From positions 1,240,001 to 1,304,000 of the forward strand of contig QUOL01000005.1 of assembly GCA_009761415.1 (NCBI GenBank): DNA of 64,000 nt, in the 5' to 3' direction. The stretch comes from Sarcomyxa edulis. Lineage: Eukaryota; Basidiomycota; Agaricomycetes; Agaricales; Mycenaceae. Numbering within the stretch: position 1 is the stretch's first letter; each line of letters opens with the position of its first letter. The notes beneath the pieces are model-generated. The model ran no database searches. It was given only the letters and a program-made list of their open reading frames with translations, and was not told the DNA's origin. Below, piece after piece: positions 1 to 11,615 of the stretch. Made by a program: the position numbers and the translations under genes.

Positions 1-475
1 GCTTGAAATACGGAGACGTCATCGCCTCTGGCAAGTGCCGCTCTTCCTCTTTTTTGCCTACTCTTCGCTCATTTTTGGTCGTTCTACAGGCTCGTACGAA
101 GGCATCATTCGACTATGGAAGCTAGACTCCAAGCTCAAATCTATAACCCTTGTAGGAACTATACCCGCACCTGGTGTCGTCAACTCTCTACAGTTCATCA
201 CGCCTTCGAAAGAGTTTTTGGATAGCGCCACTTGGGCCACTCCTCCTCCTCCTGTACCACCAGCCACTTCGGACCCACTTGCCCCACGGGCTCCACCAAA
301 ACTGAAAACGGACCCCATACTTCTCGTTGTCGGTCTTGGACAAGAGCATCGTCTCGGGAGGTGGTTGTCGATGAAAGGGGAAAAGGGAGCGGTGAATGGA
401 ACTATCGTTGTTGCGTTCTCACCGAAGAGTGTAGTGGTAGATGACGCAGCATCTCGGACGTTGACCATAGCTTGA
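1..475 (+). CDS. RRP9: RRP9/U3-55K-like WD40 protein, 3' end only
   Basis: Only the C-terminal part of the gene lies in the window. The readable protein has a WD-type blade (GSYEGIIRLWKLD), then VNSLQF and VVGLGQEHRLGRW, which I recognise as the end of Rrp9/U3-55K, the WD40 protein of the U3 snoRNP that acts in 18S rRNA processing in the nucleolus. Before this, the frame at 3-30 reads LKYGDVIAS and must be joined across an intron at 31-89 with a GC donor (GCAAGT) and an AG acceptor; the split Gly codon is then restored. The stop TGA is at 473-475. A proline-rich insert (PPPPVPPATSDP) sits between the last blades, which is longer than I expect for the family. The 5' part is off the window. Confidence 0.8.
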   Translation, partial: LEIRRRHRLWQVPLFLFFAYSSLIFGRSTGSYEGIIRLWKLDSKLKSITLVGTIPAPGVVNSLQFITPSKEFLDSATWATPPPPVPPATSDPLAPRAPPKLKTDPILLVVGLGQEHRLGRWLSMKGEKGAVNGTIVVAFSPKSVVVDDAASRTLTIA

Positions 476-624
476 GACTCAACCAGAGTCGTCTTTTAAT
501 CCTTCCTTGGGAATCAGTCCCAATTTGCTTACCATGTTTCTGCATCCGTCTCACTGTTGGAATTCTACGCAGAGCAGGCAACTTTGTGTGCATTTTGGTT
601 CGCCTCCGTGACTTAGCCTTACTT

Positions 625-1905
625 TACTCGAGCTGGCTGGGATGAAGGATGAACATTCGGAGAGCCAGATGATACACCAAGTAAGGATCCGAAATTCTGA
701 GATATACTATCTGTTGAGTTGACAGTGAGACCACGAGCCGGTGAAACAAATGTGTTTTGCGAGAAGCCTTGGGGCCCATCCCATAGACGAAGAGGAACAT
801 AAGTAGGTTCGACAGGGTATTGTTACTCCCAGCTGAACTCAACCTATCGGACAGAACGGAGAGGGCCTTCAAGTTCTGAAAAGATTGAACCTTTTCATCG
901 GGTGCGTAGTGCATTGTTTTCTACGGATAGGGAGTTTTGCAAAGTGCGAGCTGGCTGGGAAGACAGATAGGACACTTCGTCAGGATCTGACCGAATTGCG
1001 TACTTATGAGAAACAGTCTTTCTGTTTAAGACAACAATTCGGCGAAACAATCTGCAGATAGGGTGTTTTGCTAAATTTTAGTTGGCTGGGAGGCTGGATA
1101 GTGGGTTTTGAAATTTATTCTGTGGACAGAGATGCATATGTGTACATTCGATAGGTCGTTTTCGTTCCAGCGAGCTTCGAGTCATCCGGTGGGACGGATA
1201 GGGCATCTTGAAAGGTAGGATCCTCCATTGAGTGGATAGTGTATTATTTTCCAAGGATAGGGTGTTTTGCGAAGTTCGACTTGGCTGGGAAGACAGATAG
1301 GATACATCGCCGGGATCCTACCGAATTATGTAGTCCGCCTTCACTGACTGTCGAGTTTGTGGCGAGATGATGAGATACCGATAGGAAGCTAGTGGGTTTT
1401 GATAAATCTGAGTTGGCTGGGACGAAGGATAGTGGCTTTTGCAAAGAGTTCTGGGCCCATTTCGCAGTTGAGAGAAGAGTACGAGCACATTTGACGGGTA
1501 TTTTCCATCCCAGCTAAGTTCGAGTTATCGGACGAGAAGGATAGGGCCTTTTGCTTTCGGTAAAGCCTCGATGGTGCGGATAGTGTATTCTCCTCAAAGA
1601 CAGGGACTTTGGCCAATCAGGCTGAGAGGACGAGACGGCGAAATGCTTGACAGATAGGGTGTTTTGCTGAACTCGAGCAGGCTGGGAGCATAGATAGTGG
1701 GTTTTGCAAATCATTCGGTGGACAGAGATTTATGTTTGTGAAATCGATAAGTCATTTTCGTCCCAGCTAGGTTCGAGCCATCCGATGGGATGGATAGGGC
1801 CCTTTGACAGTCGGCCGACCCTCCATCGGCTGGATAGTGTATTCGTTGGAGGATAGGAAGTTTTGCGGAGTTCGAGCTGGCCGGGGAGAAGGATAAGGCC
1901 TTCGT
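625..1905 (-). repeat. Composite satellite array A
   Basis: Degenerate repetitive DNA in which motifs such as GATAGGGTGTTTTG, GATAGTGGGTTTTG and GATAGGGCCTTTTG recur every 40-80 bp together with GAGCTGGCTGGGA-like blocks. These are the reverse complements of motifs in the longer array at 12270-15225, so both arrays belong to one family in opposite orientation. No gene is visible; the short reading frames here are by-products of the repeat. This copy is more decayed than the other one. Confidence 0.8.
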
Positions 1906-2334
1906 GTAGGTATTTAGAACGCTTCATGTACCAATGTACTCGAGCCCATGAAGTCGAAGTACATGCCCCGGATTCGACTGATCATGCATGCATAGCCTAA
2001 TAAGCCATTGGAATGGACGGTATCCCGGAATAGTGGGGTTTCTAGCTCCAATCCAGCGACCTGGCAATGGGGTAGAACTGGGCCTTTGGCAAGATGCGGC
2101 ATCATTCTGCGCACGAGAGTCAGAGCTATGGAAGTACAAGTAGAACATGCGTACGATAGCTATGATAGACAAATACAAGGATACCGTACTCAGTCTAGAT
2201 CGAATGCATATTCAGGTGGGATGTGCGAAGAGACACGTCCCCTTCGGTGCAAGACATCCGACGGGAATCTTTGTGAACATGCAGTCGATGTCGAATTGGT
2301 TTGCCTAGAGTACGTATTCAGACATAAGTGCGGT
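1906..2334. other. Intergenic, no gene seen
   Basis: Unique sequence between the satellite array and the MYND gene. It probably contains the MYND 3' UTR; no coding signal or repeat is recognised. Confidence 0.5.
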
Positions 2335-3073
2335 TTAGAGAAGTCGAGTATTTACCTTCGCTCTAGCCAGATATTCATCCCATCTTCGTGTAGTTTGTTT
2401 GATTTGCTCAGTTTGATGAGGTTCATCGTTGAGGTCCAGTGGAAATACAGTACCTGTAAGATGAATAAGTAATACACCGAGATCAAACAAAAAAAACAAC
2501 TTACCATGCACAGTATAGTTTACGAACATCTTGAGACAAGACAGAGGGTAAATATCTTTCTTTCAGGTAAATTTGGGTTAGACTTACATCGTAGAACACC
2601 TGAGTCCAGTTGGATGATGCACAACCGAGTAGTCCGGCATTTTCTCTGTCATAGACCATACCTTCGTCCATGCTATCGATACAGCATCCCAAGCCAGCGT
2701 CTCCCCTGAACTTCCACCACAAAGTTTCTCCCGTCTCACCGTCCCATTCCCAATAGACGTTGTACCGCTCACTGACCACCAGTTCGCTCGGTGGGATTAT
2801 CTTCCCAGCTTCGTGCCGATCTTCGAAACGATATGCGCCGTTCAAGAATGCGAAGACCTTGCCAGAAGTCTTTATTGCCAAGCGTCGTTGAGCAGAGGCA
2901 GCTTTGCAGTAAAATTTGTGTGCTATCCAAGATCTGTGTACAGAGCAGAGGTTGAGAAACATCAAAAGCTAGAATGGACAGATATACATTTTTTGGCATT
3001 CAAGAGAGCAGTAAGGTGTCTTACAGTAAGCGCAACACTGCGCGGAAGCTGCGTTACAATGATCGCAATCCAT
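2335..3073 (-). CDS. MYND zinc-finger protein, 191 aa
   Basis: The protein starts directly with a MYND finger: MDCDHCNAASAQCC..CKTPYCSLECQK, continued after an intron by ISWIAHKFYC, giving the full Cys/His pattern including the W-x2-HK-x2-C end. MYND fingers bind proline-rich partners or form part of larger enzymes. No SET domain follows. The rest (about 130 residues) contains YNVYWEWDGETGETLWWKF and GLGCCIDSMDEGMVYDRE and is not a family I can name. Exons: 3073-2988, 2933-2588, 2529-2505 (25 nt) and 2453-2335; all junctions are GT-AG and the sum closes in frame (192 codons with stop). The last exon could instead be spliced at a GTAAAT just before the stop, which would extend the gene. Stand-alone MYND proteins are common in Agaricomycetes. 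Confidence 0.75.
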
Positions 3074-3985
3074 GATCCCAAAGCTCGAAGAAAAAGTGGT
3101 GAGAGGAAAGACTGGATGAGCTCCAACAAAACTGTGATTTCGCGGACAACACTGCAAAGTCTCATTGTGAAAAGCCCCTATGTTCGAAGTCCTCGTCTAT
3201 ATCTGTCTAAAACTGTAAAGACAGGAGGAAAGAAGAACTCCAGAGATAACGCAGACGACCACCATAAATGCGCCGAATCCAACACGGTATGGGGCTATGG
3301 TGGGTTAGGAACGACACGAGTATTTTGACTTTCCTATCCTATCCGGTGGGCGCTCCTTCCAGAAAAGATCCTGATTCCGACGATAAAGGATCACAGGGGC
3401 GTATGCTGCGCAGAATACTAGCGAAAAACCCGCGTATCAAGAGGAAAAGCTGTTACTGATTCAATGCACGTTTCTCGGAGACATTTCAACGGATCGCCGA
3501 CTAGTCATCGAAGTACAGCGCTGACGGAACGGTGTGCCATATAGATCTTTCCCCAGTGAGTAATTGGTATCATCGATAGCTACGTGTGCTCTGCGTGTGG
3601 TAGGATGTCCGGTGCTGGATCGAGGAAGGTAAACGTGAGTGAAATGGAGGTTTTCCGTGAGCACAGGGTGAGTTTAGATTAGGAATCGAGTGTAAATGGG
3701 GTAGATAGGAGCATGCTTTATATAGAGGATGAATTGAAGAAGCAGGATGAGCAGGAGGACATCGGGGTGTTCGGCCACATGGCCGTCTTTGGGCAGTCTT
3801 TGGTTGAGCACAGCCACGGAAAGTTAAAGGAGCGAGCCTGAGCAACCTGACTTGCACTCAAACCCTTTCACAGATGTTCAACCTGACAAAATCACTCTCG
3901 CAGATTGTCGTCTCTCAATAACCCCACCTGCGCGCGTCGCCGACGGGGCATCCCCGTGTAGCGTCTTCACCTCGTTTCATACATC
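3074..3985. other. Divergent intergenic region, MYND / copper-fist
   Basis: About 0.9 kb between two diverging genes, presumably both promoters. Open frames of up to about 95 codons occur but show no family resemblance. No repeat was noticed. Confidence 0.4.
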
Positions 3986-5415
3986 ATGGTGACTGTCTTT
4001 CTAGGTTCTGCCTCTTGAGTTTATCAATTTATCTCGGTTTTTGTAGGTTCTCATCAGCAGCACGAAATACGCATGGTGAGTCGCATGTCAGCAACGATAC
4101 CGACAGTTTCTGATGCTTTCTGTAGCGAGACATGCATCAAAGGACATCGTTCGTCCACCTGTAAACATACAGATCGCCCCCTTTTCGAAATAAAGAAAAA
4201 AGGTCGACCTGTCACACAGTGCGAGCACTGTCGAGAGTTGCGCAAAACAAAACAAGTTCATGTTAAATGTCTTTGTGAGTTGAAAGACTTGGGAGCTCCG
4301 TCTGTCCCAAGCAAGAAAGGTGTGTCTCGTCAACCTGAGCTTTATGATCCGTCAGCTCATTCGTAAGACTATCTGATTGTTTTAGGCAATAACAACCCTA
4401 TATCCGAGTCTGCCGCATTTCCAGATGGCTTACCACAAGCCTTGGAAGTGTCGGTCGCACTCCAAAATATATCCGAAGGAACGTTGTCGGATTCTGACCC
4501 TGGTGGTATGCTTCCTCTCACAGGCGACTTACCTTCTCTAATCAAAATGCTAACCAATCAATAGTGGAATGCGAGTGCAAATCCGGTGCTGAATGCCATT
4601 GTTGCACGCCGCGGAAAGTCCGCACCAAATCGAGAAAGCCACCCCCTGCAGCGTCTGTCGCGGATGCGCCTGCCCCAGCGGAAATGTCCTCCCACGTTCT
4701 AGCGCGTGTCGCTGAGCTTCGTCCAGTACTTCCAAGACCAGAAAGTCAGTCACATATACCATCTTCAAGTACAGTTCACGGGCACGCTGGACGCCAGCCT
4801 CACGAAGACGTACTGTATAACCCCTACAAAGGGGCTTTTGACTATACCCATGCCCAGGGATACTCACAACCGCCATCTCCTCCCTTATCCTCTTATGGCC
4901 AGTCATTCCCAAATCTATTCGATACTCTGACCGTCCCACCCAGACCATTCCCATCCTTATGCGGCTGTGGGGATACTTGCAGCTGCGCAGGATGCACCGA
5001 CCATACCGCGCCACCATCATCTACCTGCTCCAACCCCGGAGCATGTTCTGCCTGTCTCGACTGCCTCGCCCTCTCCCTCCCCGCATCACTTCCCCCCAAC
5101 GCGCCAATGTCTGCCTCTGACCTATATGAACAAACGCAGTACATCGACGAATGGATTCGTCAAATATCTGCTTTGCCTAACACAACCGAGTCTACTTCAT
5201 TTGAGTATGACATCGGAACGGGACCAACGTATAGTAACGCATGGGAAGTGCCGGGTGGATCGAACGACTACGAGGCTAGTAGGGATTGCATCTGCCCACC
5301 TGGCTTATGCCAATGTGATCGGGAATACAATCCCAACATTCCGTCAAATAATGGTGGATCGAACCTCACGTTTGGCGAGGAGGCTCCGTGTTCGTGTTAC
5401 TCGGCAAGGCAGTAG
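3986..5415 (+). CDS. Copper-fist transcription factor (Mac1/Ace1/Cuf1 type), 398 aa
   Basis: Nuclear metal-responsive regulator. After splicing the N-terminus reads MVLISSTKYACETCIKGHRSS and continues TCKHTDRPLFEIKKKGRP and QCEHCR, the canonical copper-fist DNA-binding domain: a Zn site made of C-x2-C, C and H, plus the KKGRP minor-groove motif. A second Cys block (VECECKSGAECHCCTPR, about residue 120) and C-terminal clusters (CGCGDTCSCAGC, CICPPGLCQCD) are candidate Cu-binding modules. Exons: 3986-3988 (only the ATG), 4047-4075, 4126-4319, 4386-4505 and 4565-5415; 399 codons with stop. Splitting the domain this way is forced by the conserved MVLISSTKYAC start. A TAG ends the frame at 5413-5415 and is followed in frame by 56 more sense codons (see the next entry). 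The family activates copper-uptake or metallothionein genes; which applies here is not visible. Confidence 0.9.
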
Positions 5416-5586
5416 CAGCCGTCTCAATCGACCGACACTGGGTACCTAAGCGTCCCTATCCCTGGATTCAACCGCAGCCGCTCTTCATCGGAGTCGAATG
5501 CTTCTGGCAATCCCTACGAAGGATATATGTCCACTTCACGCCTCGACGGAGCGCATCCTACCACTGCCACTCGACGATCATCGTGA
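5416..5586 (+). other. In-frame extension after the copper-fist stop codon
   Basis: The frame stays open for 56 codons after the TAG and ends at TGA 5584-5586. The translation is Ser/Thr/Pro-rich (LSVPIPGFNRSRSSSESNAS), like the tail of such a factor. The codons after the stop are CAG CCG, one base short of the TAG-CAR-YYA readthrough context known from viruses and yeast. It may be a readthrough tail, a former coding tail cut off by mutation, or chance. Confidence 0.35.
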
Positions 5587-5783
5587 TTTTTTGCGAAGCA
5601 AGTGGTTCAGGTTCTTGTTTCTTGTTTTATACCGTCACTTACTACCTTTGCTATGCCACATTCATCAATATCAATACTTAGTCCTACTTGCCAGTTCTTC
5701 ATGTCTCGATTTTGTATTTTATACCATAATGAACAAGTGACGAAATTCTGAACCTGAAACTCCACAATTTACTTCGAAATCAT

Positions 5784-7588
5784 TCAAGCACGTCCGAGTT
5801 CCCATTCCTCCTCTGCTCTACGTTCTACCGACCGAAGAATATCCCCGGCATCTTCGTCCGCAAATAATAAACACCGCGTACAGTATTGACACGCTGTACC
5901 AGGGACCTCACGGAAGTGGGTGCAGAAGTGCTCATACCCACTGGTTGCATTGATGTTTGCCCGGCATAAATAACACATCTGGAACCCACAAGGGGCAGGA
6001 CATGTCATCTTATTACAACCTCCGTCTTTGACGAACGATGTATGACATTTTGGGCACTAGGAATTAGCCAGGTATATCCATGAGATGGGGAGTAGATTTG
6101 TATATGCATGAATAGGTAACTTACCGTGCGTTTCAACGCCTCATCTATCTTCGTCGCAATATACGCATCTTTCGAAGGGGTTGCAGGGGCTTTGTAAGTG
6201 ATAATTTGCTTCTCGCACCGGTGAAATCCTCTCCACTCTTCTCCACATCGCAAACAGCTATTGCGTCCACACTGAGGGTTCTTGCAGCGAAATATGGTTT
6301 CCCATTGTCGGGGTTGCTGACGCTGTAGACGTGATCCAACCAGATCTCGGAACGGATCAGGCCCAAGGTCTGCCCATGTTATCCGTCGTCGGTGTTGAGA
6401 GCCTGATATTGGGGTAAGATGTTAGTCACTGGGGTTTGAGAGATCGATGACTTGCCTCGTTCAAATTCTCCAAACATCGACTCCTTTTCGATGTCAAACA
6501 TCGTATCGAAGAGTTGTTCCATAGCCTCTCTATCCACGAGGAATCTATCGATAGATGTAGATACGACATTCTCAACGGCGTAGCGACAGAATGGACAACG
6601 AGATACATCTGCAGATACCCCGGATTTATCGAGTGCGAATTTCGCCAGATGATCTTCGAGTGCGGATATGATATCTGGTGTAAGAAATCGAGGAAGGGCT
6701 GTAGGTGATAGGGAAGCGGTACACGCTGGGTTTGCAGTACTGGAAAGGCATTTGATGGATCCTTTGGTGTAGTCGATACTACTGTTTCCTCGTCCATAGA
6801 TACTTCCCTCGACACTCTGCTGCAGACACCGTCGGCAGAAATAATGCCAGTCAGGACAGTAACACATGGAATCCCAGGGTAACTCTTCGAAGCAACATTG
6901 ACATTCGAATAGTACGTCGGTCACGCGACCGCCCCAATCTCGGAAAGAAAAAAGGCGACGGAAATCTCGACATTGCGGGTGTTGGTCTGTGGCACGAACA
7001 GCCGCGATCTCGTTGTCGAGCTCTTGGCAACCACTCTGAAGCGGAATGCAGGCTCGACGTTCAAACAACGACACGAATGTGTTCCACCAAGAGGGAGAGA
7101 CTTTCGACAGCTGGGTTCTGCTCCGGACGTAATCCCAGTTATTCTCCTCCAAGATTGCTGCGAAGTCGGATGCGCTGAGCTTTGGGAAATCACATTTTCT
7201 GAACAAAGATCAACTAGGGTCACCTATGCATCGACACGGGAGAAGAGAAGAAAACTCACAACATCTTCGTTACCGCAATCTTGTACGAGCGCGATCTGAA
7301 GCGTTCCCATGGCTGGAGGGGTGAGGGAGGACGAAGTGGTAAACCGCGGTTCATAGTGGAGACAAAATTGACTGCCTCATCCAACCTGGAACCATAATAG
7401 TATCGCGAGGTATATGATATAGCATCCCTGCACAGACGACGATCGTGTCCTGGAAAAATCTCTGTAAGAGCAGCCAGAAGACGATTCAGTTCATCGATGC
7501 TGATGTTATCAGGGGGATTCAAGTCGGCGGGATAGTCTGGAATCTGGCGGTCTCGGAAAGTGGGAAGGGAGAGGATTCGTTGTAACAT
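5784..7588 (-). CDS. RBR E3 ubiquitin ligase, RNF216/TRIAD3-like, copy A, 540 aa
   Basis: RING-between-RING ligase: E2~Ub binds RING1 and ubiquitin is passed through a Cys in RING2. RING1 is seen as ECQCCFEELPWDSMCYCPDWHYFCRRCL, the IBR as FRCKNPQCGRNSCLRCGEEWRGFHRCE, and RING2 as CPKCHTSFVKDGGCNKMTC..CGFQMCYLCR, followed by the FCTHFREVPGTAC tail typical of RNF216-like proteins. The likely catalytic Cys is the one in GGCNKMTC. About 200 N-terminal residues are not recognised. Exons: 7588-7260, 7198-6456, 6402-6125 and 6056-5784; 541 codons with stop. Intron 2 (6455-6403) has a GC donor (GCAAGT), needed to join RING1 to the IBR. The 8109-10033 gene is a tandem paralogue; both start with a similar helical region ending PWERFR..Y..AV.K. 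Confidence 0.87.
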
Positions 7589-8108
7589 TGACGTGCGATT
7601 GTGAGACGGGAGGGGAAAAGTACGATGAATGTTGTATCTTTATGCTTGTTCAAGGACCCTAAGCTATCGATAGTATGGCAGTATGGCTATGCACTGATAT
7701 CAGTTCCTGACATGTGATCTTCAAAGGAACATCCTACTTACATTCGAATTCGTATCTCGTGGTATTAGGAAGTTAGAAATAGCAATCTCTCAAGAGAGAC
7801 CACAATCGAATCAGACACGGATGGCGGTGTTGAGTCAACAGCAGTTGTACAGCCAGCCAGGATTGCTGTTGAAAGGTACAGGAACTCTTGGTTCTCGACA
7901 TAAAGGAGGTGATGCACCCTGAAGACGTGAGAATACGATCCGAAGAAAGGGAATATATATCAGTGCCAGTGGGTAGATATTACATCCTCAAAACGAGTAT
8001 ACATTGTCAACCTAATCGAGAAGTCAGACTTCAGAGAGAGAAAATAGCAGTAGCCTTGGAAGATACGCACCGATTCAAAATAGATACAGTGGGCCCTTCA
8101 ACCTCATC
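7589..8108. other. Intergenic between tandem RBR genes
   Basis: Promoter of RBR copy A and 3' region of copy B (both on the minus strand). Reading minus, a weak TATA-like CATAAAGATACAAC lies about 60 bp before the copy A start. No other element is recognised. Confidence 0.4.
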
Positions 8109-10033
8109 TCACCGATCGCGGCGCTGAACTCGCCGTCTCTCCCACTCCTCCTCCGCATCCGCTCGCGCAGCACGCAGAACCTCTTGCGAGACTTCCTCCT
8201 CAAACAATGAACACCTATTACACCGAGTGCACGCCGTCCCCGGGGTGCTCCGGAAATGAGTACAAAAATGATTGTACGGGTTATCGCCGTCACGGTGAAG
8301 GTCAGCGCGACAAAGATAACACATCTTATATCCGCACGGACATACGACTTTATTGCAACCTCCACCTTTAATGAAGGAGGTGTGGCAGTTGGGGCACTAT
8401 GTTTGCAGCAATGAATTGTTTAGATATATGTCCTGCGGGTTTTGAAGCAATGAAAACAGCTCACTCACCGTACGTTTCAACGCCTCGTCCATTCTCCTCG
8501 CGACATAAACCTTTTTGTTATCCTGCTCGACCTGGCAAGTATGGATTCCAATCCACTCCTTACCACAACGAAGACAACTGCACCGCCCACACTTCGGATT
8601 TCTACAACGGAATATAGAATCCCACTGTGGCCTCTCCGGATGAGTATCTTTCACCAGTCTATCAAGTTCGCGTTGGACTTCACTACGACCGTGACGCGAG
8701 CCTCTGTGCCGTGTTATATCTGATTTTCTCCAATTAGGAAAGTCAAACCAGATCCAGAAGAACAATACGGCAGGGAGCATGCAGAACCAATAGACCGTCC
8801 GGAAGAGATTGTTTATCGTATCGATGATAGTGTCCCACGCGTTACGCTTGACCTCGTCTTTGACGACAGCATACAGACAAAACGGGCATCGTAACGAAGC
8901 TATACCCGACGAATCCAACGCACGTCTAGCAAAGTGATCTTCTAATGCCACGGACAATTCTGGAGGGAGGACGTGGGGAAGGTCGGAGGAAGGGATGGAA
9001 GCTGTGCAAGCCTCAGAACCTGCGATACTAAGGCATTTGACGGACGCTTTGGAATAATCAAGGCTGGATGTTTGACCGTACAAACTCGCTTCGACGCTAC
9101 CCCGTAGACACCTCCGACAGAAATAATGGAGATCGGAGCAATAGCAGATGTCTTCCCATGCGACGTCGGCGAAACAGCATTGACATTCGATCAAGGCGTC
9201 GGCAGATCTAGCTTGCTCATCATTCAGACGGCGTGCGAGGGTGGCATCGAGGATGATTTGCTCCTCCTGCGCCCGAGCATCTCTATCGGCATTGATTTCT
9301 TTGTCCAGTTCGTCGCAACCAGTACCAGTAGATGAGATGGTTGGTGGAGGCTTCGAATGAAGAAATGTGAATATGGAGGCTATCCTTACGCGCCAGGAGG
9401 TACTGTAGATATTGGACAAAGCCTCCTGGCTACGTTTATAGTCGTAGTTGTTCCTGTACAAGACATCCTTGATAGTGGATTCTTTGAGCTTGTTGAATTC
9501 AAGCGAGCTGAAGGAAACTATTCATCGAAGAGTATTCAAAGCACATGACAGTCTGAACTCACAATATCTTCGATACTGCCACTTGATAAGCCTCTGTCCT
9601 GAACCGTTCCCAAGGCTGGACACCGGTCTCAGAACGTTCGAGTCCGAGCTCGGGTTGAGGGGTATGAGCGAGTATATCCGCTGCAGCCTCTAATCTCGAA
9701 CAAGTTGTCGACTTTGTTGCCGATGCATGCCAAAGTATGGCCTGCCTCCAATGAGAAGAGTCATGATGCGGGAATATCTCAGAGAGTTGGGTGAGGACAG
9801 AGTTGAGCTCGTTGATATCTGGGCCAGGACCAGGGCCAGGGCCAGGATTAGTGGGGTCGGTACTGATACTTGTGGATGCAGTTCTCTGAGAGTTTGAACG
9901 AAAGCGTGAAAGCAGTACAGTAGATCGATAGCGTCGGGAAACACAAGAAAGCAGGCAAAACTGGTCGAGCGCTAGCAGGTGGTGGTAAAGTGGAAAAACA
10001 TGTTGAGGGCGCGGCGCCCAACTGCAACTGCAT
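8109..10033 (-). CDS. RBR E3 ubiquitin ligase, RNF216-like, copy B with extra hydrophobic segment
   Basis: Paralogue of the 5784-7588 gene. RING1 (ECQCCFADVAWEDICYCSD..YFCRRCL), IBR (FRCRNPKCGRCSCLRCGKEWIGIHTCQ) and RING2 (CPNCHTSFIKGGGCNKVVCPCGYKMCYLCR) are all intact. Unlike copy A, the stretch between RING1 and IBR contains YWFCMLPAVLFFWIWFDF, long and hydrophobic enough for a membrane helix, and the GC-AG intron of copy A is absent. Sure exons: 9885-9563, 9507-8469, 8396-8109. The 5' end is uncertain: no ATG is in frame upstream. The best model starts at ATG 10033 and splices 9962 to 9885 with a weak GTTTTG donor, giving 573 aa. A Gly-Pro repeat (GPGPGPGP) lies just before the region shared with copy A. 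Confidence 0.8.
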
Positions 10034-10281
10034 TATAATTATCGAGGCACTGTCCAGTGCTTTTTATTCCCATCTGGCTGCTTCTTGCTCTATGAGGAGT
10101 GACAGATGCTAGGACGTTGGTCAGACCAGAATGAGGGAAATCGATGGAGAATTGAACGAGGATTCGAGGAACGAATAGGTGGAGATCATTCAAACCAGAT
10201 CAGCTACATATCATATGCATCGAGTTTCGAGTATCGCGTATAAAATACAAAAGTCCCTGGTATATCCACCCACTCACCAAA

Positions 10282-11615
10282 TCACAACTCAGTCTTCTCC
10301 TTAGCCTCCTCCTTCTTCTGCCTCTCCCTCATCATCCTAGCCCTAATAGCCCGTCCAGCCCGACTAGCACTCTCCCTCCCGAGTGTCTCATTGATCCACC
10401 ATCCAATCTCCGCTATTTTGTCCAGGTCTATCGTCCCAGACCCGTGTTCTGATCCCGCTCCACCCGCGACGGTATACTGGAAATTTCCCAGAACGTAGAG
10501 GACGTCCTCAGTAGCCACATTCCCCGTCGCACCAGGAGAATAAGGACATCCGCCCAGCCCGCCAACGGAGGAGTCAATGGTTCGTATGCCGTGTGAGAGG
10601 GATTCGAGGACGTTGGCTATCGCTGTGCCATATGTGTCGTGGAACTACAACCGGGTTGGGAGGGGAGAGGAGAGTGAGTTAGGAAGGGGAAGGGGAAGGA
10701 GGGGGTAGTGCTCACATGTCCCTGTACAATGAAATGAAAATCAGGATCAGTAACAAGTCGAACTACTCGCTGCAACTCACAGCCAATTTCTCCACCGGCA
10801 CACTTTTCTTGACTTCTTCTAGCATCTCCGCCACTTGCATCGGCGTCCCCATACCCACCGTATCCCCCAAACTAACCTCATAACATCCCATGTCTATCAA
10901 CTCCTTCGCCACATCCCTTACCTTACGATAATCCACTTGACCAGAGTACGGACACACGATAACGACACTGACGTACCCACGCACGCGCAATCCATGCGCC
11001 AGGGCTTTTTGCGCGACAGGCGCTAGCCGGGCTAGGGATTCTGCGGTAGTAGAATTGAGGTTGGCCTTGGTGAAGGCGTCTGTTGCTGCTGTGAAGATGG
11101 AGATTTCATCGGTAAGTGGGATGTCACCCGGGCTTGAAGTGGAGGGTGGGTGGGAGGAGAGGAGGGAGAGGAGGTCATCGAGGCCTCGTTGATTCGGGAC
11201 GAGTACTGGGTAATGCACGTTCGGGAGACGGTCTATCCGGGACAGAACTTCAGAGGTTCCTGCCATCTAAGTATTCGACGCAACGGTTGGAAGTACTCTT
11301 GAGACAGTTTCCTAAGCGTGCACTCACTTGAGGAACCCATTTAGGACTGACGAAACTCCCAGCTTCGATATTCTGCAGGCCGGCCTTGGCCAGACGGTTG
11401 ATCAGCTCTACTCTGACATCTACGGGTATGATGCCTTTCTCGTTCTGTAGCCCATCGCGGGGTCCTACTTCGACGATCTTGACGACGTTGTCACTGTGAG
11501 ATGCAGCTGTCGCGTATGTGCAATTGCCAGTGCGAACTCGGAGATGGCGTTGGGATGCATATGGACGTGCGATGTCAAAGCACAGACGTGAGACTGGTCG
11601 AGGAAACATGGGCAT
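10282..11615 (-). CDS. HMGCL: Hydroxymethylglutaryl-CoA lyase, mitochondrial, 380 aa
   Basis: Cleaves HMG-CoA to acetyl-CoA and acetoacetate in leucine degradation. Seen: an Arg-rich, acid-poor presequence (first ~40 residues), [15 protein letters not shown] with the metal-binding Asp, [35 protein letters not shown] with the two metal/catalytic His, and GGLGGCPY with the active-site loop Cys. Exons: 11615-11328, 11266-10781, 10721-10716 and 10644-10282; 381 codons with stop. The third exon is only 6 nt (GGACAT) and encodes Gly-His, the first His of the HxHD motif; without it the motif is broken. Introns are GT-AG. The C-terminus adds a charged Arg/Lys/Glu-rich tail of about 25 residues ([17 protein letters not shown]). 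Start chosen at the first ATG giving a presequence; a second Met is two codons later. Confidence 0.93.

Noticed and set aside
2813..3328. Plus-strand open frame of about 170 codons
   Set aside because: It overlaps the MYND gene in antisense. The minus-strand model has domain and splice support; this one has none.
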